Shown: piece after piece, positions 16,959 to 24,091 of the stretch
Layout of the letters: each line of letters starts with the position of its first letter
How positions within the stretch are numbered: position 1 is the first letter of the stretch
The notes under the pieces: model-generated
What the model was told of the DNA's origin: nothing
The model's database searches: none
Seen by the model: the letters and a program-made list of their open reading frames with translations, nothing else
DNA from: Actinomadura rudentiformis
Lineage (GTDB): Bacteria > Actinomycetota > Actinomycetes > Streptosporangiales > Streptosporangiaceae
Direction of reading: 5' to 3'
DNA length: 64,000 bases
Assembly (NCBI RefSeq): GCF_008923185.1
Contig: NZ_WBMT01000019.1
Location: forward strand, 62,001-126,000
Made by a program: the position numbers and the translations under genes

Positions 16959-18146
16959 TCAGGCTGTGGAGAAGACGTGGTCGCTGATGAGTCGGGTGGC
17001 GCCGATGACCCCGGCGGTGCCGGGGAGCTCGGACAGCACGATCGGAAGGTTGCCGGTCGCCAGCGGCAGCGACCGGCGGTAGACGACACTGCGGATCTCG
17101 GCGAGCAGCGTGTGGCCGAAGCCGGCGACGCCGCCCGCGATGATGACCAGGCCCGGGTTGAAGAAGCTGACCAGCGAGGCGAGGACCTGCCCGACGTGGC
17201 GGCCGCCCTCGCGGACGAGCCGGACCGCCTCGGGGTCGCCCGCGGCGGCCGCGTCGGCGACGTCACGGGCGGTGATCTCGGCGCCGCTCGCCAGGAGCTC
17301 CGCGAGGTAGGGCGAGCGGCCGGAACGGGCGGCGGCGAGCGCGTCCCGGGTGAGCGCGGCGCCGCCGAAGTAGGCCTCCAGGCAGCCCGCGTTGCCGCAG
17401 GCGCACACGGGGCCGCCGTCGTTGATCCGGATGTGCCCGATGTCGCCGGCGCTGCCGGAGACCCCGCGGTAGATGGTGCCGTCCACGACGATGCCGCAGC
17501 CGATGCCGGTGCCGATCTTGACGAGCAGGAAGTCGTTCACCGAACGGGCCAGCCCGGCGTGCAGCTCGCCGAGGGCCATGATGTTCACGTCGTTGTCGAC
17601 CAGCACCGGGCAGCCGAGCTCCTGGCCGATCGCGTCCCGGACCGGGAACCGGTCCCACCCGGTCATGATCGGCGGTACGACCGGCATGCCCTCGCGGAAG
17701 CTCACCGGGCCGGGCACCCCGATGCCGGTGCCGTGCACCTGCGGGATCAGGCCCTCGTCGCGCAGCTTGCCGAGCAGCTCGAGCGCCCGGTCCAGCACGG
17801 CGGTCGCGCCCTGCCGGACGTCGCACGCCTCGGTGACATGACCGAGGATCTCCAGCTCGCCGTTGGTGACGGCGACGTCGATCGAGGTGGCTCCTATGTC
17901 GAACGCGACGAACCGCAGCTTCGGTGAGAGCCGGACGATGCCCGAGCGCCGCCCGCCGCGCGAGGCCGCCAGGCCCGCCGTCTCGATGAGTCCCGTCTCG
18001 ACCAGCCTGTCGAGCTCCTGGGCCAGCTTCGACCGTGACAGCTGGACGACGTCACCCAGCTCGGCGCGGGAGCGCGGGCCCTCATCGCGCAGGAGCCGCA
18101 GCAGGCGTGCCTGATGCGCGTTCTCTGGCCGAGCCGTCATGCGCAT
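16959..18146 (-). CDS. ROK family transcriptional regulator
   Basis: About 395 residues. An N-terminal helix-turn-helix (residues ~8-60: RLLRDEGPRSRAELGDVVQL, then SRSKLAQELDRL) precedes a ROK sugar-kinase-like domain with DIGATSIDVAV, VDNDVNIMALGE, GTGIGCGIVVDG, GDIGHIRI and the zinc motif CACGNAGCLEAY. ATG 18146 is 7 nt from AGAGGA; GTG 18149 and ATG 18140 are alternatives. ROK proteins of this NagC/XylR type repress sugar operons and are released by the sugar. It heads the sugar operon below it; a candidate operator is at 18211-18233. Confidence 0.9.
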   Translation of the reverse strand: MRMTARPENAHQARLLRLLRDEGPRSRAELGDVVQLSRSKLAQELDRLVETGLIETAGLAASRGGRRSGIVRLSPKLRFVAFDIGATSIDVAVTNGELEILGHVTEACDVRQGATAVLDRALELLGKLRDEGLIPQVHGTGIGVPGPVSFREGMPVVPPIMTGWDRFPVRDAIGQELGCPVLVDNDVNIMALGELHAGLARSVNDFLLVKIGTGIGCGIVVDGTIYRGVSGSAGDIGHIRINDGGPVCACGNAGCLEAYFGGAALTRDALAAARSGRSPYLAELLASGAEITARDVADAAAAGDPEAVRLVREGGRHVGQVLASLVSFFNPGLVIIAGGVAGFGHTLLAEIRSVVYRRSLPLATGNLPIVLSELPGTAGVIGATRLISDHVFSTA

Positions 18147-18210
18147 CACGCCGTCCTCTCACAGGTCCCTCCATCGGGGCTGTGGCGAGAACGTAACGCG
18201 CTTTCGCCGG

Positions 18211-18233
18211 ATTGAGAAGACCTTTCCCTCAAT
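18211..18233. promoter_or_regulatory. Inverted repeat upstream of ROK gene (candidate operator)
   Basis: A perfect 6-bp inverted repeat ATTGAG-N11-CTCAAT lies 65 nt upstream of the ROK start in a locally AT-rich stretch. Position and symmetry suit autoregulation, but no experimental motif is being matched. Confidence 0.4.
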
Positions 18234-18279
18234 ATCGTCTAACTTTCTCCATTCGCAGAACAAAGCCGGGCACGAGAAC

Positions 18280-18306
18280 GCCGACCCCGCGGAACACGGG
18301 GTCGGC
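18280..18306 (-). terminator. Hairpin terminator at the end of the conservon block
   Basis: GCCGACCCCG (18280-18289) and CGGGGTCGGC (18297-18306) form a perfect 10-bp GC-rich stem with a 7-nt loop, 37 nt after the last conservon GTPase stop. There is no strong T-tract, as is usual in actinomycetes. Confidence 0.65.
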
Positions 18307-18324
18307 GAAAGAGAACTCTCGAAG

Positions 18325-18354
18325 GTCAGCTACTGACGGGGATCAGTAGCTGAC
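18325..18354 (-). terminator. Perfect 12-bp hairpin overlapping the GTPase stop codon
   Basis: GTCAGCTACTGA and TCAGTAGCTGAC pair perfectly around the 6-nt loop CGGGGA. One arm contains the last codons and TGA of the GTPase gene (ending at 18343), so folding could influence termination of translation and protect the mRNA end. With the 18280 hairpin it makes a tandem 3' structure. Confidence 0.55.
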
Positions 18355-18957
18355 GGCGCTTGGATCGCGGCGGCCGCTCATCGTCCGCATGATGTGCTCG
18401 ACGAGCGCGATGAGCACCTGCTTGGCCGACTCGCGGTCGCGCACGTCGCAGTTGATGACCGGGATGTCGGCGGGCAGGTCGAGCGCGTCGCGGACCTGGT
18501 CCGGCGTGTGCATCCCGGCTCCGTCGAACCGGTTGACCGCGATGATGAACGGCAGCCCGCGGCGTTCGAAGTAGTCCACCGACTGGAAGCAGTCGGCCAG
18601 CCGGCGGGTGTCTACCAGCACGACCGCGCCCAGCGCGCCCTTGGCCAGCTCGTCCCACATGAACCAGAACCGGTCCTGCCCGGGCGTGCCGAACACGAAC
18701 AGCACCAGCCCGTTCGGCAGGGTGATCCGGCCGAAGTCCATCGCCACCGTCGTGGTCGTCTTGTTCGCCACGGCGCTGGTGTCGTCGATGCCGATGCTCT
18801 TCTCGGTGAGAGCCTCTTCGGTGCGCAGCGGCCGGATCTCGCTGACCGCGCTCACCAGGGTGGTCTTCCCGACGCCGAAGCCGCCGGCCACCAGAATCTT
18901 GACGGTCAGCGCGGACTCGCCCTGCTGGGCGCCCGCGTCAGAGCGCACGTATTCCAT
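18343..18957 (-). CDS. cvnD: Conservon GTP-binding protein (CvnD), unit 1
   Basis: 204 residues. G1 P-loop GGFGVGKTTLV (residues ~24-34), G3-like FGTPGQDRFWFMWDEL (~90-105) and G4-like VNRFD (~142) mark the small Ras-like GTPases of actinobacterial conservons. In Streptomyces coelicolor these proteins associate with a sensor kinase, roadblock and DUF742 partner in a membrane complex that behaves somewhat like a eukaryotic GPCR system. The start overlaps the DUF742 gene by 20 nt; it is the last gene of the 11.7-kb same-strand block. Confidence 0.92.
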   Translation of the reverse strand: MEYVRSDAGAQQGESALTVKILVAGGFGVGKTTLVSAVSEIRPLRTEEALTEKSIGIDDTSAVANKTTTTVAMDFGRITLPNGLVLFVFGTPGQDRFWFMWDELAKGALGAVVLVDTRRLADCFQSVDYFERRGLPFIIAVNRFDGAGMHTPDQVRDALDLPADIPVINCDVRDRESAKQVLIALVEHIMRTMSGRRDPSAVSY

Positions 18958-19423
18958 CGATCACTTCCTTGAGTACGCGCTCGCTGGGGAACTGTGCCAC
19001 CGGCGCGGGACGTCGAACGAGGATGAGCGAGCGGTCGAGCAGATCGCCGAGCAGGACCCGGACGACCCCGAGAGGGAGCTCGAGCTCCGACGCGACCTCC
19101 ACCACCGAGAGCGGACTGCGACAGAGCTCCAAGATCATCTCATGTTCCGGGTCCGGTGCCCACCGGTTCGGCGGGCCTGTCACGTGAGGCACGAGCGGCC
19201 CCGGCCGGTCCGGCTCGCCGGCGTCGGCGGCGTCCCGCGTGACGATCAGCGCCACCAGGTCGAAATCACCGCCGTCGTAGTGCGTGCGTCCACCCGTCAG
19301 AGCATACGGCCGGACCACCGGGCCCGCGTCGTCGTCGAACCAGGCAGAGCCGTCCGCCCCGGGCCGCTCCCCCGGCTCGGGGCCTTCCGTCGGAGACATC
19401 TCTGGCGGCACCTCAGACGCCAC
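18938..19423 (-). CDS. cvnC: DUF742 protein (CvnC), unit 1
   Basis: 161 residues, about 35 longer than the paralogues in units 2 and 3; the extra residues are at the N-terminus and in the middle. Hallmarks: GPVVRPYALTGGRTHYDGGDFDLVALIVT, here split by its conserved core VRPYALTGGRT, and a C-terminal winged-helix-like region SVVEVASELELPLGVVRVLL followed by DLLDRSLILVRRP. DUF742 proteins are the likely DNA-binding or adaptor member of conservons. GTG 19423 overlaps the roadblock gene by 11 nt; ATG 19399 is an alternative start. Confidence 0.9.
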   Translation of the reverse strand: MASEVPPEMSPTEGPEPGERPGADGSAWFDDDAGPVVRPYALTGGRTHYDGGDFDLVALIVTRDAADAGEPDRPGPLVPHVTGPPNRWAPDPEHEMILELCRSPLSVVEVASELELPLGVVRVLLGDLLDRSLILVRRPAPVAQFPSERVLKEVIDGIRAL

Positions 19424-19856
19424 CCGGCTCCGCCGCGCCGGTCCTCGGGTTGGCGGACAGATGTTGCCCGACCCGGGTCACCAGCATGGCCATCTCGTAC
19501 GCGATGACGCCGAGGTCGGCCTCCGCGTCCGCCAGCACCGCCAGGCACGCGCCGCGGCCGGCCGCCGTCACGAACAGGAAGGCGTTCTCCATCTCGACGA
19601 TCGTCTGCCGGACCGCTCCACCGCCGAACGACTCGCCCGCGCCGCGCGCCAGGCTCTGGAAGCTGGCGGCCACGGCGGACAGGTGGTCGGACTCCTCCCG
19701 GCCCAGCCCCTGCGAGGCCGCGATGCGCAGCCCGTCACTGGACAGCACCGCCGCGTTCTGCACCTGGGCCACCCGCTGGACCAGGCTGTCGAGGAGCCAG
19801 TTCAGCTCCCCGTTGGGTGCCGCGGTCTCCAGACCGATCTCCTGGGCTTTCGTCAT
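19413..19856 (-). CDS. cvnB: Roadblock/LC7 domain protein (CvnB), unit 1
   Basis: 147 residues. The roadblock fold is seen in LNWLLDSLVQRVAQVQNAAV, LSSDGLRIAASQGLGREESD and MENAFLFVTAAGRGACLAVL, the pattern of GTPase-regulatory LC7/MglB-like proteins. In conservons it is thought to link the kinase to the GTPase and modulate nucleotide cycling. Its ATG overlaps the kinase stop by 4 nt, giving strict translational coupling. Confidence 0.92.
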   Translation of the reverse strand: MTKAQEIGLETAAPNGELNWLLDSLVQRVAQVQNAAVLSSDGLRIAASQGLGREESDHLSAVAASFQSLARGAGESFGGGAVRQTIVEMENAFLFVTAAGRGACLAVLADAEADLGVIAYEMAMLVTRVGQHLSANPRTGAAEPGGV

Positions 19857-22537
19857 GGCCTCTCGTCCTCCTGCTCGGCTTGGGTCCGGTCGGTGGCGTC
19901 AGCCTGTGCGGCCGCGTCCCGGCCGCGCTGCCAGCCTCGCTGCATGGCAGTCATCATCGATCGCATCGCTTCGGGGGATCGCGCCGGATCCTCGGGGGGC
20001 GGATGCCCATTGGGGGGAGGCACCGGCGCCGCCAACGGCATCGGCGGGGCGGGCACGCCGTTCGCCTGTCTTTCGGCGGCCTGTCTCTCCGCGGCTTCGG
20101 CGGCGAGGTCGGCGTCCACCCGTTCCTTCAACTGCGGCGCCAGGTGAGACTGCCGCCGTCGCCGGGGCAGGTCCCCCTCCCGCTGTGGCACGGCGGGGGT
20201 CGGCACAGGTTCAGGCGCAAGTGCCGGCGCCGGTGCAGGTGCAGGTGGTGTGGGCGCCGGCTCAGGCGCGGACTGCGGGAACGTGCGCACGGCCGGCCGG
20301 TCTCGCACGGGCGAGGGTCGCGGCGGCTCCGCGACCAGCCGTACGACGCCGTTCGCGAGCTCTGCCCCGGTCCGCTCACCGCCGCCATGGGGCTCGTCGT
20401 CATCGGACCCGCCGGTGTAGGGCAGGGCTCGCATCGGGCCTGTCGTGGTCGCGGGGGGCTCTGGCGGCTCGGGTTCGTCGATCGGGACGATGAGCGCGGT
20501 GGGGATGAGGGCGATCGCGGTGGTGCCGCCGTAGGGGGACGGGCGGAGCGTCACCATGATGTCGTGGCGGCGGGCCAGCCGCGCGACCACGAACAGGCCC
20601 AGCTGGACGCTGTCGGCCGGGTCGAACTCCGGCGGCTCCGCCAGCCGCGCGTTGGCCGCCTCGACCTCCTCGGCCGACATGCCCAGGCCGCGGTCCTCGA
20701 CCTCGATGACGAAACCGCTCGCAACCTCGTGGCCGGCGATCTGGACGGGCGCCGACGGCGGCGAGTAGGTGGTCGCGTTCTCGACGATCTCGGCGAGCAG
20801 ATGGATGACGTCGGCCACCGCCGCGCCGCGGAGGGCGAGCCGGGGCATCGGCTCGACCCGTACCCGGGTGTAGTCCTCGACCTCGGCGACCGCGCCGCGG
20901 ATCACGTCGACCAGCGGCACCGGCCGCCGCCAGGACCGTCCGGCTGACTTGCCCGCCAGGATGACCAGGCCCTCGGCGTGCCGCCGCATGCGGGTGGCGA
21001 GGTGGTCGAGGCTGAACAGGTCGCCCAGCTCCGACGGGTCCTCGGTGCGGCGTTCCATCGTGTCGAGCAGGCTGAGCTGGCGGTGCAGCAGCGCCTGGTT
21101 GCGCCGGGCCAGGTTGACGAAGACCTCGCTGATGCCCTCGCGGGCGGCGACCTCGCCGGCGGCCGCGACGAGCACGGCGTCGCGGGCCCGGTTGAACGAC
21201 TCGGCGATCTGCCGGATCTCGTTGATGCGGTAGTCGTAGTCGGGCAGGTCATCGCCCGTCTCGGTGGGCTCCCCGTCGCGTACCTGCCGGGCCAGCTCCG
21301 GCAGCCGCTGCTGGGTGAAGTCGACGACGCGGGACGCGAGCGTGCGGCATTCGCGCAGCAGCCGGCGGGCGATGCGGAACGCGATATAGGTCGAGACGAC
21401 GATCGCGATGAGGCCGAGCCCGCCCGCTATCAGCAGGCGCAGGAGCACGCCGATCGCGATGTCGGTGGCGCGTTTGGTCACACTGTCGAGCTGCGCGTTC
21501 TCGAACTCGAACAACTTGGCCATGACGGCGTCGGCCGAGGTGCGCCAGGCGACGGCGTCGACCGGAGCGGGCGCGCGCGCCGGGCCTTCGACCCCGCTGT
21601 TGGGGCGGCCGCTCGTACCGGTGCCGTTGCGCGTGCCCCCGTTGGCGCCGTTGCCGCCGTTGTTACCGGCACCGCCGTTGTTACCGGCGCCACCGTTGTT
21701 GCCGGCGCCGCCGGTGCGGCCGCCGCCCGACTGTTCGGCCGGGTCGAAGCTGCGGATCGCCTGGTCTTCCAGCGCGCGCAACTGGGCGAACTGCGGCGAC
21801 TCGACGGCAGCCCGATAGCGGGCGAGGTCGGCGTTCCTGAGCTGGGGGATGCTGTCGAAGTACAGGTAACGCTGCGCGCCGACCATCTGCGCGAAAGTGG
21901 CACGTTCCGCCGTGGTGAACCGGCCCGCCGCGAGCGCGCCCGTGAGCAGCGCGTCCTCCCGTGACAGGATCTCCCGGGCCCGGCCGATCGTGGTGAGGGT
22001 ACGCGCGTCCATCGCGATGTCGGCGTTGCCCGGCGCCACCGCGGAGTAGATCGCGAAGCCCGCGTCGATCATCCCCGCGAACTCGTCCAGCGTCCGCGTG
22101 CGTTCGGCGACGTCGGCGTCGATCGTCCGCCGCACCGTGTCGAGTGCGCCCATCCGCAGCACGAAGGCGTCCATGCGCTGCACGACGGGCACCTGGAGCT
22201 CGCGGCGCAGCCCGCCGTCCTTGGTGTTCCGCTGGACCTTCTCCCGTGCCCGGTCGGTCACCCGCCGCTGCGCCTCCAGCGCCACGCGGTCGGACGGCCG
22301 GGCGCCGCCACTGCCGATCTGCCACAGCGACAGGCGCCGCTCCTTCTGCAGGGCCGCGATGAGGTCCTGCGTGGGCAGCACGGTCTTGTCCTGGAACTCC
22401 TTGCCCGCGAGCAACTGGCGTGCGTCGGTGAACGTGATGCCGGTGACGAACGACCAGAGCCCGACAAGGGCGAGCAGCGGAACGAGGACCAGGAGAGTGA
22501 TCCTCATCCGGATCGATGAAACGATGCGCCGGAACAT
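19853..22537 (-). CDS. cvnA: Conservon sensor histidine-kinase-like protein (CvnA), unit 1
   Basis: About 894 residues from ATG 22537 (GTG 22540 and 22549 also possible). One helix near residues 12-32, a NIT-type extracellular sensor region (~45-350), a second helix at ~355-385 (IAIGVLLRLLIAGGLGLIAI), an H-box-like RRNQALLHRQLSLLDTMERR and an HATPase_c domain at ~560-690 (VENATTYSPPSAP, VEDRGLGMSAEE, GLFVVARLARRHDI, YGGTTAIALIP), then a long Pro-rich tail. The sensor region contains a Gly/Asn repeat (five-fold NNGGA-like units, nt ~21640-21720). The phospho-acceptor His is not of the classic type, normal for CvnA. Confidence 0.9.
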   Translation of the reverse strand: MFRRIVSSIRMRITLLVLVPLLALVGLWSFVTGITFTDARQLLAGKEFQDKTVLPTQDLIAALQKERRLSLWQIGSGGARPSDRVALEAQRRVTDRAREKVQRNTKDGGLRRELQVPVVQRMDAFVLRMGALDTVRRTIDADVAERTRTLDEFAGMIDAGFAIYSAVAPGNADIAMDARTLTTIGRAREILSREDALLTGALAAGRFTTAERATFAQMVGAQRYLYFDSIPQLRNADLARYRAAVESPQFAQLRALEDQAIRSFDPAEQSGGGRTGGAGNNGGAGNNGGAGNNGGNGANGGTRNGTGTSGRPNSGVEGPARAPAPVDAVAWRTSADAVMAKLFEFENAQLDSVTKRATDIAIGVLLRLLIAGGLGLIAIVVSTYIAFRIARRLLRECRTLASRVVDFTQQRLPELARQVRDGEPTETGDDLPDYDYRINEIRQIAESFNRARDAVLVAAAGEVAAREGISEVFVNLARRNQALLHRQLSLLDTMERRTEDPSELGDLFSLDHLATRMRRHAEGLVILAGKSAGRSWRRPVPLVDVIRGAVAEVEDYTRVRVEPMPRLALRGAAVADVIHLLAEIVENATTYSPPSAPVQIAGHEVASGFVIEVEDRGLGMSAEEVEAANARLAEPPEFDPADSVQLGLFVVARLARRHDIMVTLRPSPYGGTTAIALIPTALIVPIDEPEPPEPPATTTGPMRALPYTGGSDDDEPHGGGERTGAELANGVVRLVAEPPRPSPVRDRPAVRTFPQSAPEPAPTPPAPAPAPALAPEPVPTPAVPQREGDLPRRRRQSHLAPQLKERVDADLAAEAAERQAAERQANGVPAPPMPLAAPVPPPNGHPPPEDPARSPEAMRSMMTAMQRGWQRGRDAAAQADATDRTQAEQEDERP

Positions 22538-22653
22538 CACCGCTCGCACACCGGACGCGCGAGCGCGGTCGTGGGCGGTCGGTGGAACGCCATGCGGGGA
22601 AACCTCCCGATAACGGGGGAAACGACGGAGGTCTACGGATCTGCCGGAGCCTA

Positions 22654-23268
22654 CTACCCTGCGGGGGCTGCCGCGCCCGCAGGACCAGGCTCGGTCTCCG
22701 ACCAGGACAGCACGTGCTCCACGAGCGAGATCAGCACCTCCTTCGAGGACTCGCGCTGCCGGACGTCGCACAGCAGGACCGGGACGCCGGGGTCGAGGTC
22801 GAGCGCGATCGCGATGTCCTCGGCCCGGTGCCGCTCGGCGCCGTCGAAGCAGTTCACCGCCACGACGAACGGCGTGCCGCGCCGCTCGAAGTAGTCGATG
22901 GACGGGAACGAGTCGGTGAGGCGCCGGGTGTCGGCGATCACGACGGCGCCGAGCGCGCCGAGCGCCAGCTCGTCCCACATGAACCAGAACCGCTCCTGCC
23001 CGGGCGTGCCGAACAGATAGAGCACGAGCCGGTCGGTCAGCGTGATCCGGCCGAAGTCCATCGCCACCGTGGTCGTGGACTTGCGCTCCACCCCCGACAC
23101 GTCGTCCACGCCGACGCCGCGGTCGGTCAGCGGCTCCTCGGTCCGCAACGGCCGGATCTCGCTGATCGACCCGACCATGGTGGTCTTCCCGACGCCGAAA
23201 CCTCCGGCGATGAGGATCTTCGTGGTGACCAGCGGCGGTTCACCTGGCTCAGAGCGCCCGAAGACCAT
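22654..23268 (-). CDS. cvnD: Conservon GTP-binding protein (CvnD), unit 2
   Basis: 204 residues, closely similar to the unit 1 GTPase: P-loop GGFGVGKTTMV, FGTPGQERFWFMWDEL and VNCFDGAE (a Cys where unit 1 has Arg in the G4-like motif). It ends with an Ala/Gly/Pro tail. The start overlaps the DUF742 gene by 20 nt exactly as in unit 1, showing that the two operons share one organisation. The next gene downstream is the unit 1 kinase, 116 nt away. Confidence 0.92.
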   Translation of the reverse strand: MVFGRSEPGEPPLVTTKILIAGGFGVGKTTMVGSISEIRPLRTEEPLTDRGVGVDDVSGVERKSTTTVAMDFGRITLTDRLVLYLFGTPGQERFWFMWDELALGALGAVVIADTRRLTDSFPSIDYFERRGTPFVVAVNCFDGAERHRAEDIAIALDLDPGVPVLLCDVRQRESSKEVLISLVEHVLSWSETEPGPAGAAAPAG

Positions 23269-23626
23269 TGAGCACCTCCCTCAGCACGCCCCTGTTGGGC
23301 CGGTCGCCCACGGGTTGGATCGTGGCGACCACGGCGACCAGCCCCTGGTCGCGCAGGTCGCCCAGCAGCACGCGCACCACGCCGAGCGGCAGCGCGATCT
23401 CCGAGGCCAGGTCGACAACCGAGACCGGGTTCGCGCAGCGGCGCAGGATCCGCGCGTGTTCGGGGCTGTAGCGCAGCCGGTCGCCCGGCCGTTCCCCGGT
23501 GGCCGCGACCACGGAGATGAGATCGAAGCTCTCACCGCGCGGGCGGGTGCGCCCGCGGACCATGGCGTACGGCCGTACCACCGGACCGGCCTCCCGGTCC
23601 AGCCACCGATCACCCCGCGCGTCCAT
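23249..23626 (-). CDS. cvnC: DUF742 protein (CvnC), unit 2
   Basis: 125 residues: WLDREAGPVVRPYAMVRGRT at the N-terminus and SVVDLASEIALPLGVVRVLL, GDLRDQGLVAVVATI toward the C-terminus. It is strongly similar to the unit 3 copy (27060-27437) over the full length and less so to unit 1. ATG 23626 lies 6 nt after the roadblock stop. Probable adaptor or DNA-binding member of the conservon. Confidence 0.9.
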   Translation of the reverse strand: MDARGDRWLDREAGPVVRPYAMVRGRTRPRGESFDLISVVAATGERPGDRLRYSPEHARILRRCANPVSVVDLASEIALPLGVVRVLLGDLRDQGLVAVVATIQPVGDRPNRGVLREVLNGLRAL

Positions 23627-23632
23627 GACGGG

Positions 23633-24091
23633 TCAGTTTCCGCCGAAGCCCGCGCCACCGGGCTGCGGGGCGACACCTCCGCCCGTCCCGGGAGCGAAGC
23701 GCGGATGTGCCTGCAGGTGCTGGCCGACGCGCTTGACCAGCACCGCCATCTCGTAGGCGATGAGGCCCGCGTCGGCGTCCGCGTCGCTCAGCACGGCGAG
23801 GCAGGTGCCGTCGCCGGCCGCCGTCACGAACAACAACACCGCGTCCATCTCGATGATGGTCTGCCGCACGTTGCCGCCGTTGAAATGCCGCCCCGCACCG
23901 CGTGCGAGGCTCTGCACCCCGGCGGCCAACGCCGACAGATGCTCGGCGTCCTCCCGCCCCAGCTCCTGCGACGCCGCGATCGCCAGCCCGTCCCTGGAGA
24001 GGATCACGGCCTGGCGCACCGCCGGGATCCGCCCGGCGAAGTCGTTGAGCAGCCAGTTCAGTTCGCCGGTGGCGGTCGAGTTGTGCATCAT
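23633..24091 (-). CDS. cvnB: Roadblock/LC7 domain protein (CvnB), unit 2
   Basis: 152 residues with the roadblock core LNWLLNDFAGRIPAVRQAVI, LSRDGLAIAASQELGREDAE and MDAVLLFVTAAGDGTCLAVL. The segment MAVLVKRVGQHLQAHPRFAP near residue 113 is the intact counterpart of the scar left in unit 3. It ends in a Gly/Pro-rich tail. The ATG overlaps the kinase stop by 4 nt. Confidence 0.92.
   Translation of the reverse strand: MMHNSTATGELNWLLNDFAGRIPAVRQAVILSRDGLAIAASQELGREDAEHLSALAAGVQSLARGAGRHFNGGNVRQTIIEMDAVLLFVTAAGDGTCLAVLSDADADAGLIAYEMAVLVKRVGQHLQAHPRFAPGTGGGVAPQPGGAGFGGN

Noticed and set aside
19853..22978. Extended 1041-codon kinase start for conservon 1
   Set aside because: The first ~147 codons are an off-frame reading of the upstream GTPase gene; the membrane-helix N-terminus begins at ATG 22537.
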